Shown here piece after piece: positions 1-5,649 of a stretch of DNA of 6,447 bases. The translations under genes and the position numbers were made by a program. Under the pieces are notes generated by a model. It did no database searches and was not told where the DNA came from. It was given only the letters and a program-made list of their open reading frames with translations. Within the stretch, counting starts at the first letter, position 1; each line of letters opens with the position of its first letter. Source of the stretch: an uncultured Planctomycetaceae bacterium (lineage in GTDB: Bacteria > Planctomycetota > Planctomycetia > Pirellulales > Pirellulaceae); contig CAIXSC010000854.1 of NCBI GenBank assembly GCA_903921945.1, positions 1 to 6,447 on the forward strand, in the 5' to 3' direction.

Positions 1-90
1 CTGGGCATTCCGCCCACGGCCGCATGGCTCGACGCCACCCAGCGGCCGCATCACATCTATTACGGGGAGCCGATCGAAGGCTTGACCTAG
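1..90 (+). CDS. C-terminal end of an unidentified protein (5' end outside window)
   Basis: Frame 1 is open from the first base and ends at a TAG at 88-90, giving 29 residues that finish ...HHIYYGEPIEGLT. The reading looks genuine because it is compositionally protein-like (Tyr, His and Trp among charged residues), stops cleanly, and is followed by a 65-bp gap before the next start on the same strand. I do not recognise the family. A 'hxhxhGEPI' ending resembles the tail of some PlsC-type lysophospholipid acyltransferases, but 29 residues cannot decide this. Its orientation and closeness would allow co-transcription with the downstream kinase gene. Confidence 0.6.
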   Translation: MGIPPTAAWLDATQRPHHIYYGEPIEGLT

Positions 91-155
91 CAGGAAGCGG
101 GTCAGGCGTTGGCGCGTTGCCGGGGCGGCTCCCCTCTGCCTCGGTCCGCGAGCCC

Positions 156-2189
156 ATGTCCGCCGAACCTTATCAGCAACTGATCCGTCAGATCGTCGAC
201 CGCTGGCGAAACGGCGACCCGCCCGACACCATCGAGGCGCTGCGTCGCCACGCGGAGCTTCAGCATCTGGCGCCCGCGATCGCCGCGCTGGCTTCCGAGG
301 AGTTCCAGCTTCGGCGGGCGCGTGGCGAGCGTTTGGACACCGTCGAATTCTGCGCTCGCTTTCCCGGCTGCGCGTCCCAGATCTTCGAACGGATCATGTT
401 CCCGCGGCGCGACCTGAACTGCACTCCGTCCCAAATCGCGGAACTCGTGGAGTCGCTCCGGACCGAATCGATTCGATGGCCCCGCGTCGGCGAGCGCTGG
501 GAAGGCGTTCGGATGATCGAAGAGATAGGCCGCGGAGCGTTCGCCCGCGTCTACCTGGCCGAAGAAATGCGCGAGGGGAACCGGCCGGTCATCGTCAAAG
601 TTTCGCTGAAGGCGAACTCCGAGGCCCAAATCCAGGGCGCCTTGTTTCATCCCCATATCGTTCCGGTCCTCACCGCCGCCCACACGGACCACCACGATTT
701 CCAGTCGTTCATCATGCCGTTTCTGGGAAGACGGACCATCGAGGATTGGGTCGCGAAACGCGTGAACTCGCAGCGGACCGGCACCGAACTGGCGATGTCC
801 AACGCCTGGGTTCGCGATGTGCTGCGAATCGGACTGGATGTCGTCGAAGCGTTGCGGCACATGCATGCTCGCGGCGTGTTCCACAACGATGTCAAGCCAG
901 CGAACATCCTGCTGACCGCGTCCGGCCGCGCTCTGCTGTTCGATTTCAACCTCGCGACCAAAAGCAAGTCGCACGACGATCTGGGCGGAACGCTGGCGTA
1001 CATGGCGCCCGAACGGTTGGCGATGGTGGGACTGCCACGCACCATGGCCGCTCCGCTCACCACCAACACGATGGCCGCCGACCTGTTTTCCCTGGCCGCC
1101 GTGCTCTACCAGTTAATCACGGGGAAACTGCCTTACGGCGAGCCGCCACGCGAACTGTCCGATCAGGAACAGGCCGCTTGGCTGGTGCGGCGACAACTGG
1201 ACGGGCTGACCTTGCGAGAGTGCCCTCCCGTGAACGCGGCTGGAAACTCCCTGTTGGAACTCCTCGTCCCTTGCCTCAATTGCCGCGTCGACCAACGTTT
1301 CTCGGATGCCGCGGAATTCGCCGAGCGAGCTCGCTGCCTGTTCGAGCAACTGAACCTGGGCGAACGCGTCGACAATCCCCGTCCGGACCTTCCCCGCATC
1401 AGCGGCGCTGTCGCGAGCGGCGTGGAAATGGCCGGGACGGGCGATCATGCCAATGGCGATATGGCTGCTCATGGCGCCGTCGCTGCCAGTACCGCTGCCA
1501 GTACCGCTGCCAGTGCCGATACCCCGGGCGATGCCCCTGGCGATACCGCTGACGATACCCAGGGCGATGCCCACACGGGACATCCTCGAGTCAAAGATGT
1601 CCACGTGCTTCCGCACGATGCGGTGGATCACCGGGTGTCGCCGCAGGGATGGGTGCAACCGTCCGAGCCGCGCCGAGCGGCGCGGGCTGAACGTCGCTGG
1701 TGGCCGCTCATTCGACGTCCATCGGTGGTCGTCGCCGTGGTGATCGGGGCGATTGTGGGATCGGTGTTGGAAGAAACGGCTTGGACCATGAAATCGCGTC
1801 CCTTGACGTGGGAGGAGTTATCAACGCGGCGACCGGCATGGGTGGAACGGGTGGGCTGGTGGCGGACTTTTTGGGATCCCGAGGACGCCGAGGGATGGGT
1901 GCTCCTGGGAGATGGCCGTCTCGCGCGGTTTGAACCGCATGGCGCCGGCGCTTGCTACGCCAACGCCTTGCGGTTGGGACTCGATACGGCCACGCTCCGT
2001 AACAATCTAGGCTTGGCGCTTTGCTTGCAGGGACGGATGGAACAGGCCGAGTCGGCGTTTGTGTCGGCGTTGGAGCGCGACCCCGAAATGTATGTCGCGC
2101 GGGAAAACTGGCAGAACTCGCGGCAGACCTGGCTCTCGGGCCATGTGCTGCTGACGTCGGACGCGGAAGAGCAAACCGCGAGCCCCTGA
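156..2189 (+). CDS. Membrane-anchored Ser/Thr protein kinase with C-terminal TPR (677 aa)
   Basis: Transfers ATP phosphate to Ser/Thr of unknown partners; the kinase is predicted cytoplasmic and the tail periplasmic. Residues 1-115 are a helical lead-in containing the RRARGE...RFP pattern I recall from planctomycete kinases. Kinase domain, about 119-400: Gly-rich loop 125-132 (GRGAFARV), VIVK Lys148, helix-C Glu156, catalytic loop HNDVKPAN 243-250 (Asp245, Lys247, Asn250), metal Asp263 in DFN 263-265, a short activation segment, APE 284-286 and Asp309 in DLFSLAAVLYQL. Arg of HRD is Asn and Gly of DFG is Asn, but all catalytic residues remain, so it is probably active and non-RD. Residues 437-475 are a low-complexity Ala/Asp/Gly/Thr linker. 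A single TM helix (523-538) follows an Arg-rich stretch, fitting N-terminus-inside. Residues 599-645 form at least one TPR (NNLGLALCLQGRMEQAESAF). ATG 156 is chosen because residues encoded from 24-155 are Arg/Gly/Ala-rich and overlap the previous gene; no clear Shine-Dalgarno precedes it. Confidence 0.9.
   Translation: MSAEPYQQLIRQIVDRWRNGDPPDTIEALRRHAELQHLAPAIAALASEEFQLRRARGERLDTVEFCARFPGCASQIFERIMFPRRDLNCTPSQIAELVESLRTESIRWPRVGERWEGVRMIEEIGRGAFARVYLAEEMREGNRPVIVKVSLKANSEAQIQGALFHPHIVPVLTAAHTDHHDFQSFIMPFLGRRTIEDWVAKRVNSQRTGTELAMSNAWVRDVLRIGLDVVEALRHMHARGVFHNDVKPANILLTASGRALLFDFNLATKSKSHDDLGGTLAYMAPERLAMVGLPRTMAAPLTTNTMAADLFSLAAVLYQLITGKLPYGEPPRELSDQEQAAWLVRRQLDGLTLRECPPVNAAGNSLLELLVPCLNCRVDQRFSDAAEFAERARCLFEQLNLGERVDNPRPDLPRISGAVASGVEMAGTGDHANGDMAAHGAVAASTAASTAASADTPGDAPGDTADDTQGDAHTGHPRVKDVHVLPHDAVDHRVSPQGWVQPSEPRRAARAERRWWPLIRRPSVVVAVVIGAIVGSVLEETAWTMKSRPLTWEELSTRRPAWVERVGWWRTFWDPEDAEGWVLLGDGRLARFEPHGAGACYANALRLGLDTATLRNNLGLALCLQGRMEQAESAFVSALERDPEMYVARENWQNSRQTWLSGHVLLTSDAEEQTASP
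1481..1576 (+). repeat. In-frame 12-bp tandem repeats in the kinase linker (8 units)
   Basis: Eight consecutive 12-bp units lie head to tail inside the kinase gene. The first three (1481-1492, 1493-1504, 1505-1516) are CGCTGCCAGTAC twice and then one copy with a single change, encoding AAST-AAST-AASA-type tetrapeptides. The next five (1517-1576) begin CGAT(A/G)CC and encode DTPG, DAPG, DTAD, DTQG and DAHT. Because the period is four codons, gain or loss of a unit keeps the frame. The linker joins the kinase domain to the transmembrane helix, so copy number would set the spacing between them. Looser relatives of the second unit type occur just upstream, around 1442-1476. Confidence 0.85.
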
Positions 2190-2211
2190 ACAACGAGTCC
2201 ACCACTCGCGC

Positions 2212-2310
2212 GTCGCCCCGTCAGCCGTAAGCGAGTTGCCCCGTCCGTCGTAAGCGAGTCGCCCCTTCAGCCGCATGAGAGTCACCCCTTCAGCCGCAAG
2301 CGAGTCGCCC
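2212..2310. repeat. 23-bp direct tandem repeat, four full copies plus a 7-bp partial
   Basis: Units are 2212-2234, 2235-2257, 2258-2280 and 2281-2303, followed by the first 7 bases of a fifth at 2304-2310. Each unit reads approximately GT(C/T)(G/A)CCCC, then (G/T)TCAGCCG, then (C/T)AAGCGA. Units 1 and 2 differ at three positions, as do units 3 and 4, and units 1 and 4. The array begins 22 bp after the kinase stop codon. A 23-bp period is not a multiple of three, so it is not a conserved coding repeat, and there is no unique spacer between copies. Its function is unknown. Confidence 0.85.
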
Positions 2311-2543
2311 GCGAGCTGCGAGGCGGCCCTTGTTCCCGCGTGGCAAACCCGTAAAACTTAGGCCCTTCGCGGTCGCGTGTCGGCTGCGGGCAGGCGGCAA
2401 GTGATCCGGCCGGGGTTGGCGAACCGATTCGCGGCCGGCCTGGGAAACGCCGCGGACCGGCGGCTTGGCGTCGGCTCCAAAGTTCCACGGAAAAGTGCCG
2501 GACCAAGCCGGCAAACGCCGCGAACGCGGCAAGGCGTCGATCG
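2311..2543 (+). other. Non-coding leader region upstream of ychF
   Basis: This 233-bp stretch after the 23-bp array holds no convincing gene. Its only AT-leaning spot, near 2351-2360, allows a weak promoter reading (TTGTTC 2330-2335, 16-bp spacer, TAAAAC 2352-2357), with three and four matches of six to the bacterial consensus boxes. Downstream of it are several possible hairpins: 2406-2412 pairing with 2432-2438 (7 bp, with a nested 4-bp stem 2414-2417/2422-2425), 2449-2453 with 2460-2464, 2496-2501 with 2508-2513 (6 bp), and 2517-2521 with 2526-2530. In DNA this GC-rich, short stems are expected by chance. I recognise no known riboswitch or T-box motif. Confidence 0.4.
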
Positions 2544-3635
2544 ATGGAAGCCGGTATTGTCGGCTTGCCCAATGTGGGCAAGAGCACGTTGTTCAACGCG
2601 CTAACCTGTTCCAAGACGGCTCAGGCCGCGAACTATCCGTTTTGCACGATCGAACCGAACGAGGGGATCGTCAGCGTGCCTGATGGCCGGCTGGCGCGGA
2701 TCACGAAACTGATCCCCACGCAAAAGGTGGTTCCCGCCGCGCTGAAGCTGGTGGACATCGCGGGCATCGTGAAAGGCGCCAGCGAAGGCCAAGGGCTCGG
2801 CAACAAATTCCTCAGCCATATCCGCGAAGTCGACGCCATCCTCCAGGTCGTTCGTTGTTTTATCGACGAGGATGTCACGCACGTCGCGGGCCAAGTCGAT
2901 CCCACTTCCGATATCGAAACAATCGAAACCGAATTGATGCTCGCCGACATCCAGACGTTGGACTTGGCGTTGCCGAAAGCGCAGCGGGCGGCGAAAAGCG
3001 GCGACAAAGAGGCCAAATTGCGGGTCAGCGCCATCGAATTGTGCCTCGCGCACCTCGCGAAGGACCAGCCGCTTCGCGGCCTGAAACTTCCCGAGGCCGA
3101 GACCAAGGCGGTGCTCAGTTTCGGGCTGATGACCGCGAAGCCCGTTCTGTTCGTCGCCAACGTCGATGAGAACGACCTAAAAGGCGAGAGCCCGCTGGTT
3201 GAAAAAGTGCGGGTGTTCGCGCGAAAAATCTCCGCGGGCGTCGTTCCCGTTTGCGCGAAACTGGAAGCGGAAATCGCCGAATTGGAAGAGCCCGATCGGA
3301 CCGAGATGCTGTTAAGCGTGGGCCTGGCCGAACCGGCGCTCGCCGTGCTCGCTCGCGAAACGTATCGCACGCTGGGATTGCAGAGCTACTTTACGGCGGG
3401 CGAGAAAGAAGTGCGGGCCTGGACGGTCCCCATCGGAGCCACGGCGCCCCAAGCCGCCGGCGTCATCCACTCCGACTTCGAACGCGGCTTCATCCGCGCG
3501 GAAATCTACAACTTGCCAGACTTGGAACAGTTCGGCAGCGAAAAGGAACTGCGAGCGGCCGGCAAACTGCGCGTCGAGGGCAAACACTACATCATGCAGG
3601 ACGGCGACATCTGCCACTTCCTGTTCAATGTGTGA
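2544..3635 (+). CDS. ychF: Redox-responsive ATPase YchF (OLA1-like, Obg-related P-loop protein)
   Basis: A universally conserved P-loop nucleotidase of the Obg branch. Family members bind ATP in preference to GTP, associate with ribosomes and are linked to oxidative-stress responses. The 363-residue length equals that of E. coli YchF, so the gene is complete. Visible motifs: G1 loop GLPNVGKST at 7-15 (Lys13), a switch region around 35-45, G3 DIAG at 71-74 followed by the family signature VKGASEGQGLGNKFL, and NVDE at 206-209 in the G4 position, where canonical GTPases have NKxD; this change underlies ATP preference. A helical coiled-coil insert lies roughly at 120-195. The C-terminal TGS domain (about 279-362) contains YFTAGEKEVRAWTVP and ends in the conserved FNV. 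ATG 2544 fits the family N-terminus exactly; an AAGG at 2531-2534 is a weak ribosome-binding site. It is not beside pth, its usual partner in many bacteria, and it converges with the adenylate-kinase-family gene. Confidence 0.97.
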   Translation: MEAGIVGLPNVGKSTLFNALTCSKTAQAANYPFCTIEPNEGIVSVPDGRLARITKLIPTQKVVPAALKLVDIAGIVKGASEGQGLGNKFLSHIREVDAILQVVRCFIDEDVTHVAGQVDPTSDIETIETELMLADIQTLDLALPKAQRAAKSGDKEAKLRVSAIELCLAHLAKDQPLRGLKLPEAETKAVLSFGLMTAKPVLFVANVDENDLKGESPLVEKVRVFARKISAGVVPVCAKLEAEIAELEEPDRTEMLLSVGLAEPALAVLARETYRTLGLQSYFTAGEKEVRAWTVPIGATAPQAAGVIHSDFERGFIRAEIYNLPDLEQFGSEKELRAAGKLRVEGKHYIMQDGDICHFLFNV

Positions 3636-3756
3636 TGCGTGACGCGTGATGTTGGGTGCGCGATGCAAGATGCACGTCGTGCGACGTGCAATGCGATGCG
3701 CGATGTGCAATGCGCGATGCGTGGTGCGCGATGTTGAGTGCGCGATGTTGGATGCG
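3633..3756. repeat. Degenerate 7-bp tandem array between ychF and adk
   Basis: From the ychF stop codon onward the sequence parses without gaps into seventeen heptamers, consensus (C/T)GATGCG, interrupted once by a 5-bp unit at 3696-3700. Examples are TGATGCG 3633-3639, CGATGCA 3661-3667, CAATGCG 3689-3695 and 3708-3714, and CGATGCG 3715-3721. A 14-bp higher-order unit, (C/T)GATGTT plus a G-initial heptamer, occurs three times (3647-3660, 3729-3742, 3743-3756). The last codons of ychF (CAATGTG, 3626-3632) also fit the heptamer, so the array may have grown out of the gene end. It fills nearly all of the convergent intergenic space. No function can be assigned. Confidence 0.8.
3671..3690. terminator. 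20-bp inverted repeat, candidate bidirectional terminator
   Basis: Two perfect 9-bp arms (TGCACGTCG at 3671-3679 and CGACGTGCA at 3682-3690) flank a 2-nt centre. As RNA it would form an 8-bp stem with a 4-nt loop, readable from either strand, and it lies between the convergent ends of ychF and the adenylate-kinase-family gene, where a shared terminator would be useful. No T-tract follows on either side, so intrinsic termination is not demonstrated. It could equally be a protein-binding palindrome or a product of the heptamer array around it. Confidence 0.35.
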
Positions 3757-3773
3757 CTTCGCAAACAGGCGGG

Positions 3774-4475
3774 TCAATTCGCGGGCACAGGATTCAGCGG
3801 GGCGGCCGGCGAACGCTCGCCCTTGTGGCCCCGGGCCTCGAGCGGCAACCGCAATTGCCGGCGAATCTCCCCCTGAATGACATCGGCCGGCTTCGTGCCA
3901 TCGACCCGCACGATTAACTCGCGACCCCGGAACAGGTCGAGGATCGGTTCTGTCTTCGTGTGGTAGTCGTGAAGACGGGCTTGCACGGCTTCCAGCGTAT
4001 CGTCCGCCCGCGACACCAGTCGTCCACCGCACACGTCGCAGGCGTCTTCCGCCTTCGGCCGATGGAAAATCAGGTTGTAATCCAAGCCGCACTTCTCGCA
4101 GAGACGCCGGCTGAGGATCCGTTGCAACACCACTTGGTCCGACACGTGGATTTCGATGACGGCGTCCACGTCGTAATGTTCCAGGAAGAACTGTGCTTGA
4201 TGCTGGTTTCGCGGGAATCCGTCCAGGACAAACCCGTAGTTCCAGTCGTGCATGTCGAGCCGCGTTTTGACGACCTCATCCACCACTTCGTCGGGCACCA
4301 ATTGCCCCTGGGAAACGATACGCTTGACGCGGGCTCCCAGCTTCGTGTGATTCTGGATGTGCCAGCGGAAAATGTCGCCGACGCTCATGTGAACCAGGTC
4401 AAACGACTCGCACAGTAGCTTGGCCTGTGTTCCCTTCCCCGACCCCTGCACGCCCATGATGATGTACTTGCGCAT
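3774..4475 (-). CDS. adk: Adenylate kinase family nucleoside monophosphate kinase with zinc-type LID
   Basis: Cytoplasmic enzyme expected to transfer phosphate from ATP to AMP (2 ADP = ATP + AMP). From the chosen start it is 233 residues, slightly longer than the usual 214-220. Motifs: P-loop GVQGSGKGTQ at 8-17 (Lys14), NMP-binding SVGDIFR at 31-37 (Asp34, Arg37), VPDEVV at 60-65, LDGFPR at 84-89 (Arg89) and Gln93. The long LID carries CxxC pairs 126/129 and 146/149, typical of zinc-binding bacterial enzymes. Arg156, Asp158 and Arg167 match the catalytic arginines and Asp of E. coli Adk. The first residues of the P-loop (GVQ rather than GPP) and Val32 where Adk has Thr are unusual, so this could be a divergent paralogue or a kinase with altered NMP preference. 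A 23-residue Pro/Arg-rich tail ends the protein. The start is fixed by AGAGGA six bases upstream and by homology; the open frame beyond it, to 4706, has no protein-like features. Confidence 0.88.
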   Translation of the reverse strand: MRKYIIMGVQGSGKGTQAKLLCESFDLVHMSVGDIFRWHIQNHTKLGARVKRIVSQGQLVPDEVVDEVVKTRLDMHDWNYGFVLDGFPRNQHQAQFFLEHYDVDAVIEIHVSDQVVLQRILSRRLCEKCGLDYNLIFHRPKAEDACDVCGGRLVSRADDTLEAVQARLHDYHTKTEPILDLFRGRELIVRVDGTKPADVIQGEIRRQLRLPLEARGHKGERSPAAPLNPVPAN

Positions 4476-4481
4476 CGGCTG

Positions 4482-4487
4482 TCCTCT
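4482..4487 (-). promoter_or_regulatory. Shine-Dalgarno site of the adenylate-kinase-family gene
   Basis: The minus strand reads AGAGGA here, with six bases before the ATG at 4475-4473. It is the clearest ribosome-binding site in the window and selects the internal ATG over the in-frame extension that reaches 4706. Confidence 0.7.
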
Positions 4488-4537
4488 ATGATCGACTGCG
4501 GTTCGAAGGGGAGGTGGCTCTCGGCCAGTCGGCTCCA

Positions 4538-4567
4538 ATGACCGGCGTTCAGCAACAACGCCATAAT
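4538..4567 (+). promoter_or_regulatory. Possible sigma-70-like promoter in the divergent spacer
   Basis: ATGACC (4538-4543) and CATAAT (4562-4567) are separated by 18 bp and match the -35 and -10 consensus at four and five of six bases. It would transcribe toward the DUF1028 gene with a leader of about 155 nt. The same AT-rich patch reads TATTAT on the minus strand (4568-4563) and could serve as a -10 for the adenylate-kinase-family gene, but I see no -35 partner for that. The rest of the 255-bp spacer (4476-4730) shows no gene or RNA that I can support. Confidence 0.25.
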
Positions 4568-4719
4568 AGCTGGCTACCCATGCATCGAGAATCGTTTCCC
4601 ATTTGGAAAAACCGTTGGATCGCGAGTTTCTTGCCCAATCGCTGCATTCGAACCCCAGGGCGGGGCGTGTGCGGATGGCTCGAACGACCGTGCTCCACTT
4701 CCTCACCGACTAATTCTTC

Positions 4720-4723
4720 GAGG
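4720..4723 (+). promoter_or_regulatory. Shine-Dalgarno site of the DUF1028 gene
   Basis: GAGG lies seven bases upstream of ATG 4731. It decides between three in-frame ATGs (codons 1, 10 and 14) in favour of the first. Confidence 0.55.
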
Positions 4724-4730
4724 CCCCACC

Positions 4731-5540
4731 ATGACCAGCTCCTGCTTGCCTCTGCACATGCCGCGATCGATGCCCTGGTGTCCATGGGTTCTCGTGGCGA
4801 CGATCGTGTGCGGCCCAGCCGCGATCGCCGCGGAACCGCCCCGGGATTCCACCGACACGTCGCGTGTTCGTCGCGTGGAAATCAGCGCGACGTTTTCCAT
4901 CGTGGCGGTTGATCCGGCGAGTGGCGTATGTGGCGCCGCGGTGGCCAGCAAATATCCGGCGGTCGGCAAGGTCGTGCCGATCGCGGTCGGCGGAGTGGGA
5001 GCGTTCTGCACCCAGCACTACCACGTGCCGAAATGGCGTCAGCAGGCGATCGAACTGTTGCGCGAAAAAGTTCGCCCCGAGGAGGTGCTTGTTCGGCTCC
5101 TCAAAGACGATCCACAGCCCGAACAGCGGCAACTGGCGATTATCGACGCGCAGGGAAGAACGGCCGTCCACAACCCGACGCAAGCGCCGGCCGAGAGCCG
5201 CTACTGGGGAGCGATGACGGGCCGGGATTACTGTTGTCAGGGAAATACGCTCGCCGGTCGCGACGTGATCGTCGCGATGGCACGGGCCTATGAGGAAACC
5301 CGCGGCTCCGTCGCCGACCGCTTGATGGCGGCGTTGGCGGCCGGCGATCGCGTGGGCGGCGACCATCGCGGCCGCTTGGCAGCCGGCCTTCGCGTCGCGA
5401 AACCGGGGCTTGAAGGCGATTGGCTGGCCCTGGATGTCGACAAGAGCGATGACGCCGTCGAAGAGCTCGTTCTCCGCTACAACGAACTCCGCCACGAAGC
5501 GAAGGGCGCCGGGCGGATTCCCCCCAAGGCTGGCCAGTGA
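4731..5540 (+). CDS. Exported DUF1028 family protein (Ntn-hydrolase-like), 269 aa
   Basis: Function is unknown; the family is structurally related to N-terminal-nucleophile hydrolases, so a hydrolase role is an inference. Residues 1-34 look like a Sec signal peptide: an extended n-region with Arg12, hydrophobic core WVLVATIVCGPAAIA and a likely cleavage after AIA-33. The DUF1028 domain runs from 53 to about 222. Its landmarks are ATFSIVAVDP at 53-62, GAAVASKYPAVG at 68-79, VGGVGAFCTQ at 86-95, a helix with LLREKVRPEEVLVRLLKDDP at 109-128, QLAIIDAQGR at 134-143, YCCQGNTLAG at 167-176 and GGDHRGR at 209-215. About 47 less typical residues follow. Most relatives begin Met-Thr-Phe-Ser, whereas here that Thr is residue 54, behind the signal. 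Four Cys remain in the mature part (67, 93, 168, 169). GAGG at 4720-4723, seven bases before the ATG, supports this start over Met10 or Met14. The next gene, on the same strand, starts 109 bp downstream. Confidence 0.88.
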   Translation: MTSSCLPLHMPRSMPWCPWVLVATIVCGPAAIAAEPPRDSTDTSRVRRVEISATFSIVAVDPASGVCGAAVASKYPAVGKVVPIAVGGVGAFCTQHYHVPKWRQQAIELLREKVRPEEVLVRLLKDDPQPEQRQLAIIDAQGRTAVHNPTQAPAESRYWGAMTGRDYCCQGNTLAGRDVIVAMARAYEETRGSVADRLMAALAAGDRVGGDHRGRLAAGLRVAKPGLEGDWLALDVDKSDDAVEELVLRYNELRHEAKGAGRIPPKAGQ

Positions 5541-5649
5541 GTCGCGTCGCGTGATCCGCCGGACGCTGCGAACCACGGAGAGGGTCGCGGCACATTAGGA
5601 TGGTGGCTCGTCGCTACCACGTCGATTCGCCGCTGGAGTTTCCTCCACC

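Noticed and set aside
24..155. N-terminal extension of the kinase by 44 residues from ATG 24.
   Set aside because: It overlaps the end of the preceding gene and is Arg/Gly/Ala-rich; ATG 156 begins a normal helical N-terminus.
102..974. A 290-codon open frame on the minus strand opposite the kinase domain.
   Set aside because: It is antisense to clearly conserved kinase motifs, has no recognisable domain, and is the mirror of high-GC codon bias.
476..1552. A 358-codon plus-strand frame overlapping the kinase gene.
   Set aside because: Its product is dominated by Arg, Pro and Gly from out-of-frame GC-rich codons, while the kinase frame carries all catalytic motifs.
2212..2310. Possible CRISPR array.
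   Set aside because: The 23-bp copies are directly adjacent with no unique spacers, and no cas gene is nearby.
2633..3370. A 245-codon minus-strand frame opposite ychF.
   Set aside because: Ser/Arg/Ala-rich antisense product without domains; ychF on the other strand is unambiguous.
3625..4092. A minus-strand frame rich in His, Ser, Ala and Arg covering the heptamer array.
   Set aside because: The repetitive peptide comes directly from the 7-bp repeat read in frame; the remainder is antiparallel overlap with the adk coding region.
4644..4656. A TTCGAA-containing stretch resembling a tRNA T-loop on the minus strand.
   Set aside because: The flanking T-stem has a mismatch, and no acceptor, D or anticodon arm pairs at the expected distances.
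4476..4706. N-terminal extension of the adenylate-kinase homologue by 77 residues.
   Set aside because: Adk proteins begin a few residues before the P-loop, and a good AGAGGA site sits before the internal ATG.
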